DNA of 8,905 nucleotides from CAJQND01 sp051010055 (lineage in GTDB: Bacteria > Pseudomonadota > Alphaproteobacteria > Rhizobiales > CAJQND01), in assembly GCA_051010055.1 (NCBI GenBank), contig JBPCVY010000189.1:1-8905 (forward strand), in the 5' to 3' direction. Shown in pieces: positions 1 through 6,448 of the stretch; within the stretch, counting starts at the first letter, position 1; the number at the start of each line of letters is the position of its first letter. The notes below the pieces were generated by a model. It searched no databases and was not told where the DNA came from. It saw nothing but the letters and a program-made list of their open reading frames with translations. The position numbers were made by a program, and so were the translations under genes.

Positions 1-74
1 TTGGCGCCATGGGCCTTCGGCGCGCCAATGTGATGGGTTCTTACGCGCATATCATTGATATTGGAGCGGTATAA
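1..74 (+). CDS. 3' end of an upstream gene (23 codons visible), translationally coupled to cobQ
   Basis: A reading frame open from position 3 runs to a TAA stop at 72-74, and that stop overlaps the cobQ start by one base (TAATG). The visible C-terminal tail ends in ...SYAHIIDIGAV. The tight overlap suggests one operon with cobQ, so a role in cobalamin synthesis or transport is likely by context only. I do not recognise the family from this short tail; it does not resemble the usual CobO C-terminus. The rest of the gene lies outside the window. Confidence 0.55.
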   Translation, partial: GAMGLRRANVMGSYAHIIDIGAV

Positions 75-1534
75 TGGCCGGGGCGCTGATGTTTCAGGGC
101 ACGGGCTCTGATGTCGGTAAGTCCCTCGTCGTTGCCGGGCTTTGCCGGGCGCTCACGAACCGCGGCTACAAAGTGCGCCCGTTCAAACCGCAAAATATGT
201 CGAATAATGCAGCGGTCACTAACGATGGTGGTGAAATAGGCCGCGCACAGGCGCTGCAGGCCCTGGCCTGCAAGGTACCTTTATCGGTGCATATGAACCC
301 AGTTTTGCTGAAGCCGGAAACCAGCACCGGCGCGCAGGTGATTGTGCGCGGAAAGCGCGTCGCAAGCTTCAAGGCGCGCGAATATATGAAAACGCGCAGC
401 CAGTTCCTGCCCGATATTTTGAAGAGTTTTGAGAAACAGAAAGCCGAGGCGGATTTCGTGCTCGTTGAAGGCGCGGGCTCGCCTGCGGAAATAAACCTAC
501 GGGAAAACGATATTGCCAATATGGGCTTTGCCTTGGCGGCAGACGTGCCGGTTGCGCTCGTTGCAGACATTCACCGTGGCGGGGTGATGGCCACCGTGGC
601 GGGCACATTCGACATTATCGATGAGCAAGATGTCGCGGCGATAAAAACCTTTCTTATCAATAAGTTTTACGGCGACCCATCGTTATTCGATGATGGCTTG
701 CGGTTTCTTGAAAAGCGTACCGGGCGGCCCTGCGCCGGGGTAGTGCCCCATTTCGCAGATGCCTGGAAGCTGCCCGCCGAAGATGCTGTCGCCCTGGACA
801 ATCCCCGGACCAGCGGGAGCGGCGGTATAAAGATTGCCGTGCCGCGGCTTTCGCGTATCGCCAACTTTGATGACCTCGACCCGCTGAAGCTGGAACCGGG
901 GGTAGAGCTTGTCATGGTGCAGCCGGGCGAACCGCTGCCGGGAGATGCAGCGTTGGTGATCATTCCCGGTTCAAAATCCACCATTGGTGACCTGGCCGAT
1001 TTCAGGGCGCAAGGATGGCATATTGATTTGCTCGCCCATATGCGCCGCGGCGGCAAGGTGCTGGGCCTGTGCGGTGGTTATCAGATGCTTGGGAAGATGG
1101 TGCATGACCCGCAGGGCATTGAGGGTGCTGCCGAAAGCGTGGAAGGCCTTGGGCTTTTGGATGTGGAAACAACCCTTGCCGGGGAAAAACACCTGGAGCT
1201 CACCAAAGGCGCCCACATTGCCTCCGGAGAGCAGGTTGCGGGTTATGAAATCCATATGGGCGAAACAGAAGGCCCGGACAGGGCCCGTCCGCTTTTGCGC
1301 GTAGATGGCGCCGATGAAGGGGCGTGCGACAAAAGCGGACAGGTTTTCGGCACCTACCTGCACGGTATTTTTTCAGCAGACGGGTTTCGCCGCGCGTGGT
1401 TGGAGGCTTTTGCAGCGCAGCCCGTTTCGGCGCTTCATTATGGGCAAGCAGTGGATGAAACCCTTGATAGGCTTGCGGTTCATCTGGAACAAAATCTCAA
1501 CATCGATATGTTGCTTGAGATTGCCCGCGGATAG
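74..1534 (+). CDS. cobQ: Cobyric acid synthase (adenosylcobyric acid synthase, glutamine-hydrolysing)
   Basis: This cytoplasmic enzyme amidates four carboxyl side chains (b, d, e and g) of adenosylcobyrinic a,c-diamide, using glutamine and ATP. The 486 residues match the usual CobQ/CbiP length. The N-terminal half is a dethiobiotin-synthetase-like ATPase: the modified P-loop GTGSDVGKS is at residues 9-17, followed by KPQNMSNNA and, at about 133-152, the EGAGSPAEINLRENDIANMG block. The C-terminal half, from about residue 250, is a class I glutamine amidotransferase-like domain with the IPGSKST motif, the nucleophile Cys333 in LCGGYQ and His430 in GTYLHGIF. The ATG start overlaps the preceding stop by one base. 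cobD follows after 5 nt, so the genes are probably cotranscribed. No truncation or missing key residue is seen. Confidence 0.97.
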   Translation: MAGALMFQGTGSDVGKSLVVAGLCRALTNRGYKVRPFKPQNMSNNAAVTNDGGEIGRAQALQALACKVPLSVHMNPVLLKPETSTGAQVIVRGKRVASFKAREYMKTRSQFLPDILKSFEKQKAEADFVLVEGAGSPAEINLRENDIANMGFALAADVPVALVADIHRGGVMATVAGTFDIIDEQDVAAIKTFLINKFYGDPSLFDDGLRFLEKRTGRPCAGVVPHFADAWKLPAEDAVALDNPRTSGSGGIKIAVPRLSRIANFDDLDPLKLEPGVELVMVQPGEPLPGDAALVIIPGSKSTIGDLADFRAQGWHIDLLAHMRRGGKVLGLCGGYQMLGKMVHDPQGIEGAAESVEGLGLLDVETTLAGEKHLELTKGAHIASGEQVAGYEIHMGETEGPDRARPLLRVDGADEGACDKSGQVFGTYLHGIFSADGFRRAWLEAFAAQPVSALHYGQAVDETLDRLAVHLEQNLNIDMLLEIARG

Positions 1535-1539
1535 AATTT

Positions 1540-2496
1540 ATGCCTGAATTTTTTCTCTCAACTTTGAACACCTGGATAACGCTTGCCGCAACGCTTATAG
1601 AGCGCAATTATGGCTATCCGGACCGGTTGTACAAATTGGTGCAGCATCCTGTGGTGTGGATGGGCGCGCTCATCGATGTGCTTGATGACCGGTTGAACAA
1701 TCTTACCCGTTCAAGAGGCGTGTTTGCATTGGCGGTGGTGATTGCGGCAACCGCTGTCATTACCATCCCACTTACCCTGATTTTTCGTTCGTTCGAGTAT
1801 GGCTGGCTTCTTGAAGCGCTGGTTGCGTGTACGATTCTTGCCCAAAAAAGTTTGGGCGAGCAGGTGCTCGCAGTGGCTGATGGGCTTGAGAAAAGCCTTG
1901 AGGATGGACGCAAGGCCGTCAGCAATATTGTTGGCCGCGACCCTGCGAACCTCGATGAAACCGGTGTTGCCAAGGGCGCGGTTGAAAGCCTTGCCGAAAA
2001 CACATCAGATGGGATTGTCGCACCGGTTTTCTGGCTGCTGATTGGCGGTTTGCCGGGCATTGCCATCTACAAGGCCGTGAACACCTGCGATAGCATGATT
2101 GGCCACAAGTCCGAGCGCCATCTCCATTTCGGCTGGGCATCTGCCCGGCTGGATGATGTCTTGAACTTCATTCCAGCACGCCTGACAGGCCTTTTGTTCT
2201 GTGCGGTTTCAGGCCCTGCCGCCGGTGAAGCGTTTACGGCAATGCGTCGTGATGCCGGCAACCATGTTTCCCCCAATGCCGGCTGGCCGGAAGCTGCCAT
2301 GGCCGGCGGGCTTGGCATTCGCCTGGGTGGGCCGCGCAGTTACCAGGGACGCACAGTACGCCTTGCCTGGATGGGAGATGGCAGACAGGAACTGGGGGCA
2401 GAGGACATATATGGTGGACTTCAACTTTACGAACGGGCGCTGAATGCAATGACAGCCGTTCTCGGGGTTGCCGCGTTTATCAGTCTTTTCCTTTGA
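1540..2496 (+). CDS. cobD: Adenosylcobinamide-phosphate synthase CobD/CbiB, membrane protein
   Basis: This integral membrane enzyme joins the aminopropanol arm (or its phosphate) to adenosylcobyric acid, giving adenosylcobinamide (phosphate), the step after CobQ. The 318 residues are typical. Family hallmarks are present in order: RNYGYPDRLY (22-31), HPVVWMG (36-42), ENTSDGIVAPVFW (153-165), KAVNTCDSMIGHKSERH (178-194), RLDDVLNFIPARL (203-215) and SPNAGWPEAAMAG (244-256). Hydrophobic segments lie near 60-82, 88-102, 160-180, 210-226 and 303-318. The ATG is 5 nt after the cobQ stop, which implies coupling. The name is used in the Pseudomonas denitrificans sense; enteric cobD is an unrelated decarboxylase, and the enteric equivalent is cbiB. 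The last 17 bp overlap the 3' end of cobP on the other strand. Confidence 0.96.
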   Translation: MPEFFLSTLNTWITLAATLIERNYGYPDRLYKLVQHPVVWMGALIDVLDDRLNNLTRSRGVFALAVVIAATAVITIPLTLIFRSFEYGWLLEALVACTILAQKSLGEQVLAVADGLEKSLEDGRKAVSNIVGRDPANLDETGVAKGAVESLAENTSDGIVAPVFWLLIGGLPGIAIYKAVNTCDSMIGHKSERHLHFGWASARLDDVLNFIPARLTGLLFCAVSGPAAGEAFTAMRRDAGNHVSPNAGWPEAAMAGGLGIRLGGPRSYQGRTVRLAWMGDGRQELGAEDIYGGLQLYERALNAMTAVLGVAAFISLFL

Positions 2497-3013
2497 GGTG
2501 AAGCGGCAGGCCTGCGGCGACAAAGACAACCTTATCGCAAATCGCGGCAAGTTTCTGGTTCACCCAACCTGCTTCATCGCGAAAACGCCGTGCCAGCGCA
2601 TTTTCCGGCACAATGCCCAGGCCCACTTCGTTTGACACCAGCACAATTGTGCCGGGCGCCTTGGCTATCACGTCTGCAAGTTCAGCAGCGGCAACACCGG
2701 TGTCTTGCTCGTTGAGCATTACGTTGGTGAGCCAAAAGGTGATGCAATCAACCAGCATGAACATCCCATCGGCAGCATTTTGTGTAATGGCGCTGGCAAG
2801 TTCGAGCGGCGCTTCCACTGTTTTCCAACTAGGCCCGCGGCGCTCAACATGGGCGGCGATACGTTCTGACATTTCGCCATCGCGCGGCTCAGCGGTGGCG
2901 ATATAAACCAACGGCCCTGTGTGACCTTCTGCCAAGCCTTCAGCATAGGTGGATTTGCCCGACCGGGCCCCGCCCAGAACCAGTATGTGCCTCGAATTGC
3001 TCATGGCGCTCAT
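2480..3013 (-). CDS. cobP: Bifunctional adenosylcobinamide kinase / adenosylcobinamide-phosphate guanylyltransferase
   Basis: This cytoplasmic enzyme phosphorylates adenosylcobinamide and transfers GMP to give adenosylcobinamide-GDP, the activated form used by cobalamin synthase; it is called CobU in enterics. The 177 residues are the standard length. Visible motifs are the P-loop GGARSGKS (14-21), YIATAEPRD (37-45), RIAAHVERRGPSWKT (51-65), where His55 matches the histidine guanylylated in Salmonella CobU, the Walker-B-like MLVDCITFWLTN (86-97), and VSNEVGLGIVPENALARRF (126-144). The start is uncertain by three codons: ATG at 3011-3013 or at 3002-3004, and neither has a strong Shine-Dalgarno. 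It converges on cobD with a 17-bp overlap. It lies 58 nt downstream of the BcsS-like gene on the same strand with no obvious terminator between, so readthrough from that gene is possible. Confidence 0.96.
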   Translation of the reverse strand: MSAMSNSRHILVLGGARSGKSTYAEGLAEGHTGPLVYIATAEPRDGEMSERIAAHVERRGPSWKTVEAPLELASAITQNAADGMFMLVDCITFWLTNVMLNEQDTGVAAAELADVIAKAPGTIVLVSNEVGLGIVPENALARRFRDEAGWVNQKLAAICDKVVFVAAGLPLHLKGKD

Positions 3014-3071
3014 AGACCATCATTTTCCCAAACGGGCAAGATGAGGCCGCACTTATCCCTGATGATAATTC

Positions 3072-3869
3072 TCAATAGAGCGCGATGCCGGTGTGAATAC
3101 CGGCATAGGGGGATGCTTTCTTGTCCTTCAATTCCCACTGCACGCCTGCTTCCGCCGTCAGAAAAACAAGCCCGGCATAAGGCACATAAAATTGCCAGCC
3201 TGAAATGATGGAGCCAGCGCGCAGCTGGGAGTAGCTTGCGCCACGCCCGTGTGCCACGGAAAGGCCTGCAGAGGGACCGAACCACAAGGGCGTGAATGCC
3301 TTCGCCTCTAGCCACAATTCATCGAACCCCGCCCAAACCTGCACATTTGCTGAAAGGCTCACCCATTCATTCACCGCATAATCACCCTCTGCGGCGAACG
3401 TGGCTGCCCATTTTTTGTTGAGGAATTTGTTTCCGGGGTCTTCGAACGGATAAGTGAATTTACGCCAGGCAGCTCCCCCAAAAACAGAGGCCCGCCAGTT
3501 TTCACGCACAAACTGCCAACCCGCTTCAAACTCAATGCCGATGCCCGTTACATGGTTTTCGGCAACGACATTCTCCGCAATTCCGATGTCATACTTGAAG
3601 AAATAGTTCTTTGCCGTGCCCCGCACGATTGGACCGGGCTCGTGCAATTGCCTGAAAGGGGAATAGGCAATGCTGTTATAGGTGTTAAAGGCATCGATTC
3701 CGGTGCCGCCAAAGCCGCTTGAGTTCCAGACGCTATCGGCTTGCGCGCCTGGTGCGTGCAAAACAAAAATAGCTGCTAAATACGCCAGACCCACAACGGC
3801 TCCCCAATGCGCTGCGCTCCCAGCCAGGCCAAAGCGCAATTTCGCTGGAATTTGCCAGTTCCAGCGCAT
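3072..3869 (-). CDS. Secreted outer-membrane beta-barrel-like protein, probable BcsS family
   Basis: This is a 265-residue protein with a Sec signal peptide: positive N-terminus (K10, R12), hydrophobic core at about 22-39 and an AQA|D cleavage site after residue 44. The mature part is rich in short alternating polar/aromatic stretches typical of beta strands and ends in an aromatic residue (...GIALY), as many outer-membrane barrels do. The segments EFEAGWQFVRENWRASVFGG (113-132), DPGNK (144-148), NEWVSLSANVQ (167-177), FGPSAG (197-202), YSQLRAG (213-219) and SPYAGIHTG (253-261) resemble the rhizobial 'cellulose biosynthesis protein BcsS' family as I recall it. That is recall without alignment; another small porin-like family is the alternative. 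No cellulose synthase gene is in the window. The ATG is preceded closely by a weak AGGTGG. cobP follows after 58 nt on the same strand. Confidence 0.6.
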   Translation of the reverse strand: MRWNWQIPAKLRFGLAGSAAHWGAVVGLAYLAAIFVLHAPGAQADSVWNSSGFGGTGIDAFNTYNSIAYSPFRQLHEPGPIVRGTAKNYFFKYDIGIAENVVAENHVTGIGIEFEAGWQFVRENWRASVFGGAAWRKFTYPFEDPGNKFLNKKWAATFAAEGDYAVNEWVSLSANVQVWAGFDELWLEAKAFTPLWFGPSAGLSVAHGRGASYSQLRAGSIISGWQFYVPYAGLVFLTAEAGVQWELKDKKASPYAGIHTGIALY

Positions 3870-3992
3870 TTTCCACCTAACGCATTAACCCCAGAAATCA
3901 ACTAAAAGTTGATTCTAAAATTTAATTCAACTTATTGAAATTATTATAATTTTCACGCTATCAGCCGCATTTTGCATTGTCTAATGATATTT
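3870..3992 (-). promoter_or_regulatory. AT-rich spacer with several dyads and a possible -10 element
   Basis: This 123-bp gap between the YbaK-like and BcsS-like genes is far more AT-rich than the flanking coding DNA. It holds a perfect 8-bp inverted repeat (AATCAACT at 3896-3903, AGTTGATT at 3907-3914, 3-nt loop) about 27 bp upstream of the BcsS-like start. A second dyad, AAATTA/TAATTT, is at 3938-3952 and contains TATAAT on the - strand (3943-3948), a consensus -10; no good -35 is seen at normal spacing. The layout fits a promoter/operator for the BcsS-like gene. The hairpin lacks a GC stem and a U tract, so a rho-independent terminator for the upstream gene is unlikely. Confidence 0.35.
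3896..3914. repeat. Perfect 8-bp inverted repeat with 3-nt spacer
   Basis: The arms AATCAACT (3896-3903) and AGTTGATT (3907-3914) are exact reverse complements separated by AAA. The repeat lies 27-45 bp upstream of the BcsS-like start codon, between it and the candidate -10. It could be a repressor site or a 5'-leader hairpin; its regulator is unknown. Confidence 0.5.
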
Positions 3993-4469
3993 TTAATTAA
4001 CATTAATTAGGTTGACATTTACCGATGATTTGAGCGCGGCTGGCTGCAATTTCATCACGCACTTGGGGGTGCCGGCAGCAGCCCATATTTCGCTGTACTG
4101 AAGAAGATCCGCGTCTATGAAAGTGGCAAGCGCAGTGTCATGGCCAAAAGGTGGAATGCCGCCGATGGCATAACCGGTAACTTCACGCACAAAATCTGCA
4201 TTTGGCCGCTTCAAACTCTCACCGAGCACGCGCGCAACGGCCTTTTCATTGACCCTGTTGGTTCCGGAAACAAGAAGCAGGTAGGGCTTTGCGCTGTCAG
4301 CGCCCTGGAACACAAGGGACTTGACGATTTGCCCGACCGCGCACCCGCACGCATCAGCTGCCTCTTCGGCAGTGCGCGTGCTTTCTTCCATTTCCACAAT
4401 TTTTGTGTGCAGGCCAAGGGCTTTGCCAGCATCCTCCACCCGTCTTGCGCTTCTTGGAAGTTGGCTCAT
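3993..4469 (-). CDS. YbaK/ProX-type aminoacyl-tRNA deacylase (editing domain protein)
   Basis: This is a 158-residue free-standing editing-domain protein of the YbaK/EbsC/ProX superfamily. Members hydrolyse mischarged tRNAs such as Cys-tRNAPro or Ala-tRNAPro in the cytoplasm; which substrate this one prefers cannot be told here. Diagnostic features are IVKSLVF (48-54) with the conserved lysine at 50, LLLVSGTNRVN (64-74), GYAIGGIPPFGH (99-110) and EIWAAAGTP (127-135). Length is normal for the family. The ATG (4467-4469) is preceded on its strand by GGAAG about nine bases away, a fair ribosome site. The last few codons run into an AT-rich dyad (3994-4009), giving the unusual tail NVNLINVN. It diverges from the membrane-protein/HlyD unit and may be read together with the BcsS-like gene. 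Confidence 0.92.
   Translation of the reverse strand: MSQLPRSARRVEDAGKALGLHTKIVEMEESTRTAEEAADACGCAVGQIVKSLVFQGADSAKPYLLLVSGTNRVNEKAVARVLGESLKRPNADFVREVTGYAIGGIPPFGHDTALATFIDADLLQYSEIWAAAGTPKCVMKLQPAALKSSVNVNLINVN
3994..4009. repeat. Perfect 7-bp inverted repeat with 2-nt spacer at the 3' end of the YbaK-like gene
   Basis: TAATTAA (3994-4000) and TTAATTA (4003-4009) are reverse complements separated by CA. The repeat sits over the stop codon and last codons of the YbaK-like gene. It is pure A/T in the arms, so a weak hairpin, and has no known function. Confidence 0.4.
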
Positions 4470-4557
4470 GGGGCTTTGTCTTCCTTTTCTGCCAGCACGA
4501 TGTCTGAATTTTTGTATTGGAAAGGCAGCGTCTTATCAACAGAAGCTTCTGCCGGGA

Positions 4558-4586
4558 TTGACCTCGTAGAATTAAGTAGATCTACT
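4558..4586 (+). promoter_or_regulatory. Candidate sigma-70 promoter for the membrane-protein/HlyD unit
   Basis: TTGACC at 4558-4563 matches 5 of 6 of the -35 consensus. After exactly 17 bp, TCTACT at 4581-4586 matches 4 of 6 of the -10 consensus. The -10 lies inside a perfect 12-bp palindrome. Transcription would begin at about 4592-4595, at or beyond the first ATG (4592), which favours a later start codon for the downstream gene (4625 or 4652). This rests on sequence match alone. Confidence 0.45.
4575..4586. promoter_or_regulatory. Perfect 12-bp palindrome overlapping the candidate -10 (operator-like)
   Basis: AGTAGATCTACT is its own reverse complement. It covers the candidate -10 hexamer and ends five bases before the first possible ATG. 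A dyad in this place is typical of a repressor operator. The regulator is not identified, and no regulator gene is present in the window. Confidence 0.45.
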
Positions 4587-4591
4587 CTAGT

Positions 4592-5053
4592 ATGGGGAAA
4601 GTACACATAAGAAAAACAAAAGAAATGGGAGAAACGGCGACTTCGATACAGATGGATAATTTGCCGTTCTTTATAACGGCTCCAGGTCAAACCGATGGTT
4701 TGCTCATTGGGGTGACGATTGCATTTGTCCTGATTATCATCGGATTTGGCGCTCTCTATCTGGCCATTCAGGCAATCCCGGACCGGTTTGCCAGCGGCGC
4801 CAGCAAGGTGCAGTTACAGATCGTCGGTATTCTGGGGCTTTTGTCCCTCATCACCTTTAACAACATTTTTTGGCTTGCCGGCCTGTTCCTGGCCGCAATC
4901 CGCATACCGGATTTTGTGACACCGCTTAAAGGCATCGCCAAATCACTGGAAATCCAAGCACAAAATGCGCAAGCAGAAAGGAAACCACCGGCAGGTAGAT
5001 CAAAACCCAAACAAACAGCCACGAAGAAGCCTCCGCAGGAGGGAACTGACTGA
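4592..5053 (+). CDS. Small two-helix inner-membrane protein paired with an HlyD-type protein
   Basis: The frame has 153 codons from the first ATG, but that ATG has no ribosome site and lies at the predicted transcription start. ATG 4625 (residue 12) or 4652 (residue 21, MDNLPFFITAPGQTD) are better guesses, and the latter fits how I recall relatives beginning. Two membrane helices are clear, at about 36-60 and 75-103, joined by a short polar loop (AIPDRFASGASKVQ). The NNIFW stretch in helix 2 and IPDFVTPL after it look conserved-type. The tail (about 115-153) is rich in K, P and Q and is probably cytoplasmic and disordered. The stop overlaps the HlyD gene start (TGATG), so the two products are made together and probably form a membrane complex. 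I know of no established biochemical function. E. coli YiaW, beside the HlyD-like YiaV, is an analogous arrangement rather than a proven homologue. Confidence 0.82.
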   Translation: MGKVHIRKTKEMGETATSIQMDNLPFFITAPGQTDGLLIGVTIAFVLIIIGFGALYLAIQAIPDRFASGASKVQLQIVGILGLLSLITFNNIFWLAGLFLAAIRIPDFVTPLKGIAKSLEIQAQNAQAERKPPAGRSKPKQTATKKPPQEGTD

Positions 5054-6282
5054 TGCTGGAACTCATCTTCAGTGGCCTGTTTACAATCCTTCCAGATTAT
5101 CTCTACCGCCGGAATGTGCAGGGCATGCGCATTGGCCATGAAATCACGCTGTACAATTTCTGGTACGTGCTGCGCTGGGGCATCACCTGCTGTGCGGTTC
5201 TTGCTATCTCACTGTTTACAATCATTTTCTACTTCCACCCGACGACTACGAGCGTGAATTCATTGTTCCGCACGGTGACCATACTTTCCGACACAGTTGG
5301 CCGGGTGGAAGAGGTTTATGTGCGAAACAATCAGGCGGTTAAGGCAGGCGATGCGATTTTCCGGCTTGATACCACCCGGCAGCGTGCAGCGGCAGAAACC
5401 TCAAGCCGGCGCATTGCGGAAGTCGATGCGGCACTTGTCCTGGCGCAATCTGAGCTGAACGTGGCGCAGGGCAATATCATCGCCGCAGAGGGCAACTTGC
5501 GCCAGGCGCGTGACGAGCTTTCCCGCCGCGAAGAGCTCAAAGAGCGCAATCCCAATGTTGTCAGCGATCAGGAAATCGAGGCCCTGCGTGCCGCATTGAA
5601 GAGCCGGGAGGGTGCGGTTGATGCAGCCCGCGCTCAGCGCGATGTGGTGCAGGCGCGTATCGACACATTGCTTCCGGCCCAGCGGGCAAGCGCGGAGGCA
5701 GCCCTGGCGCAGGCGCAAGCGGAAATCGAAAAAGCAACTGTATTTGCCGGCATCGACGGCACAGTGCGCCAGTTCAAACTCAAACCGGGCGACATCGTCA
5801 ATCCGATACTCAGGCCCGCCGGCATCCTGGTGCCCGCAACTTCCGGACGGGGCAGGTTTATGGCTGGTTTCGGCCAGATTTCCGCACAGGTTTTGCGGGT
5901 CGGTATGATCACGGAAATCACCTGCGCCTCAAAGCCGCTTAACGTAGTTCCCATGGTGATTACTGAAATTCAGGGCGCCATCGCGGGCGGCCAGCTAAGA
6001 CCCACTGATCAGCTAATTGATGTTCAGGACAGAACACGGCCGGGAACAGTTCTTGTGGTGCTTGAGCCTATTTTCGAAGGTCATGCCGATGAAATTCCAC
6101 CTGGCAGCACATGCGCGGGCGTTGCCTATACCAGCCACGCTGCCGAGATTAAGGCAGGCAAAATCCGGGGCCTGCACGCATTCGCCTTGAGGCTTGTTGA
6201 CGGCATGGGCATCGCCAACGCTATAGTGCTCAGAGCACAGGCGCTGTTGCTGCCGATCCGGGTTTTGGTGTTTTCCGGTTGA
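5053..6282 (+). CDS. HlyD/EmrA-type membrane fusion (periplasmic adaptor) protein
   Basis: This is a 409-residue adaptor anchored in the inner membrane and reaching into the periplasm. A cytoplasmic N-terminus of about 40 residues is followed by one membrane helix (about 43-62). The first half of a biotinyl-lipoyl domain is at 73-106 (DTVGRVEEVYV...AVKAGDAIFRLD). An Ala/Glu/Arg-rich coiled-coil hairpin at about 108-226 turns near ERNPNVVSDQE (164-174). The second lipoyl half is at 227-250 (KATVFAGIDGTVRQFKLKPGD), then a beta-barrel region to about 365. The C-terminal segment 374-409 is helical and hydrophobic and ends LLLPIRVLVFSG. Such proteins link an inner-membrane pump to an outer-membrane channel; none is adjacent here. 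The ATG overlaps the previous stop, and GGAGGG lies nine bases upstream, a strong ribosome site. E. coli YiaV and AaeA are comparable types; the substrate is unknown. Confidence 0.9.
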   Translation: MLELIFSGLFTILPDYLYRRNVQGMRIGHEITLYNFWYVLRWGITCCAVLAISLFTIIFYFHPTTTSVNSLFRTVTILSDTVGRVEEVYVRNNQAVKAGDAIFRLDTTRQRAAAETSSRRIAEVDAALVLAQSELNVAQGNIIAAEGNLRQARDELSRREELKERNPNVVSDQEIEALRAALKSREGAVDAARAQRDVVQARIDTLLPAQRASAEAALAQAQAEIEKATVFAGIDGTVRQFKLKPGDIVNPILRPAGILVPATSGRGRFMAGFGQISAQVLRVGMITEITCASKPLNVVPMVITEIQGAIAGGQLRPTDQLIDVQDRTRPGTVLVVLEPIFEGHADEIPPGSTCAGVAYTSHAAEIKAGKIRGLHAFALRLVDGMGIANAIVLRAQALLLPIRVLVFSG

Positions 6283-6354
6283 TCTTGCGAACCAAATTGA
6301 CGCACACCGGCCGCGATAAGTGCTTCAAACAGCAGCATTAATCATTGGTTACGA

Positions 6355-6368
6355 AATTGCATGCAATT
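6355..6368. promoter_or_regulatory. Perfect 14-bp palindrome AATTGCATGCAATT (operator-like)
   Basis: The 14 bases are exactly self-complementary. They lie 80-125 bp upstream of the possible starts of the unknown C-anchored protein, in a non-coding gap, which is where a dimeric regulator would bind. No regulator is identified. Confidence 0.45.
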
Positions 6369-6400
6369 GAACCTGATTGTGCGTTATTTTGAGGGTATCT

Positions 6401-6428
6401 GGGCACCGGGGACGGCCAATGGGTGCCC
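6401..6428. repeat. GC-rich inverted repeat, 7-bp arms, 14-nt loop
   Basis: GGGCACC (6401-6407) pairs with GGTGCCC (6422-6428), extendable by one U-G pair in RNA. No run of T follows on the + strand, so it is not a standard terminator there. It sits just ahead of the unknown gene and could be a leader hairpin, or the remains of a termination structure after the HlyD gene. Confidence 0.35.
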
Positions 6429-6448
6429 GATAGTTTAGATGCGGTTAT

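Larger units (their letters stand above)
6283..6448 (+). promoter_or_regulatory. Intergenic leader region with a 14-bp palindrome and a GC-rich hairpin
   Basis: This stretch separates the HlyD gene from the next + strand gene. I see no convincing terminator for the HlyD gene. It contains a perfect 14-bp palindrome (6355-6368) and a 7-bp hairpin (6401-6428). No well-matched -35/-10 pair stands out. If the downstream gene starts at one of its later GTG codons, the leader extends to 6484 or 6493. Confidence 0.35.

Noticed and set aside
1..73. Cobalamin riboswitch ahead of cobQ
   Set aside because: The whole stretch is coding for the end of the previous gene, with a one-base overlap, so there is no leader.
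166..570. 134-codon frame on the - strand inside cobQ
   Set aside because: It lies fully antisense to a gene with all family motifs, has a low-complexity Ser/Ala/Arg composition and no ribosome site.
1614..2066. 150-codon frame on the - strand inside cobD
   Set aside because: It is antisense to a well-supported gene and has the biased composition of a shadow frame.
3896..3914. Rho-independent terminator after the YbaK-like gene
   Set aside because: The stem is mostly A/T and the - strand transcript continues UUUCUGGGG, not a U tract.
4140..4610. 156-codon frame on the + strand across the YbaK-like gene
   Set aside because: It is opposite a gene carrying clear YbaK motifs, and runs through the divergent promoter region; no recognisable protein features.
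6283..6448. Attachment site or insertion-sequence end
   Set aside because: There are palindromes but no transposase or integrase, no target duplication and no tRNA nearby.
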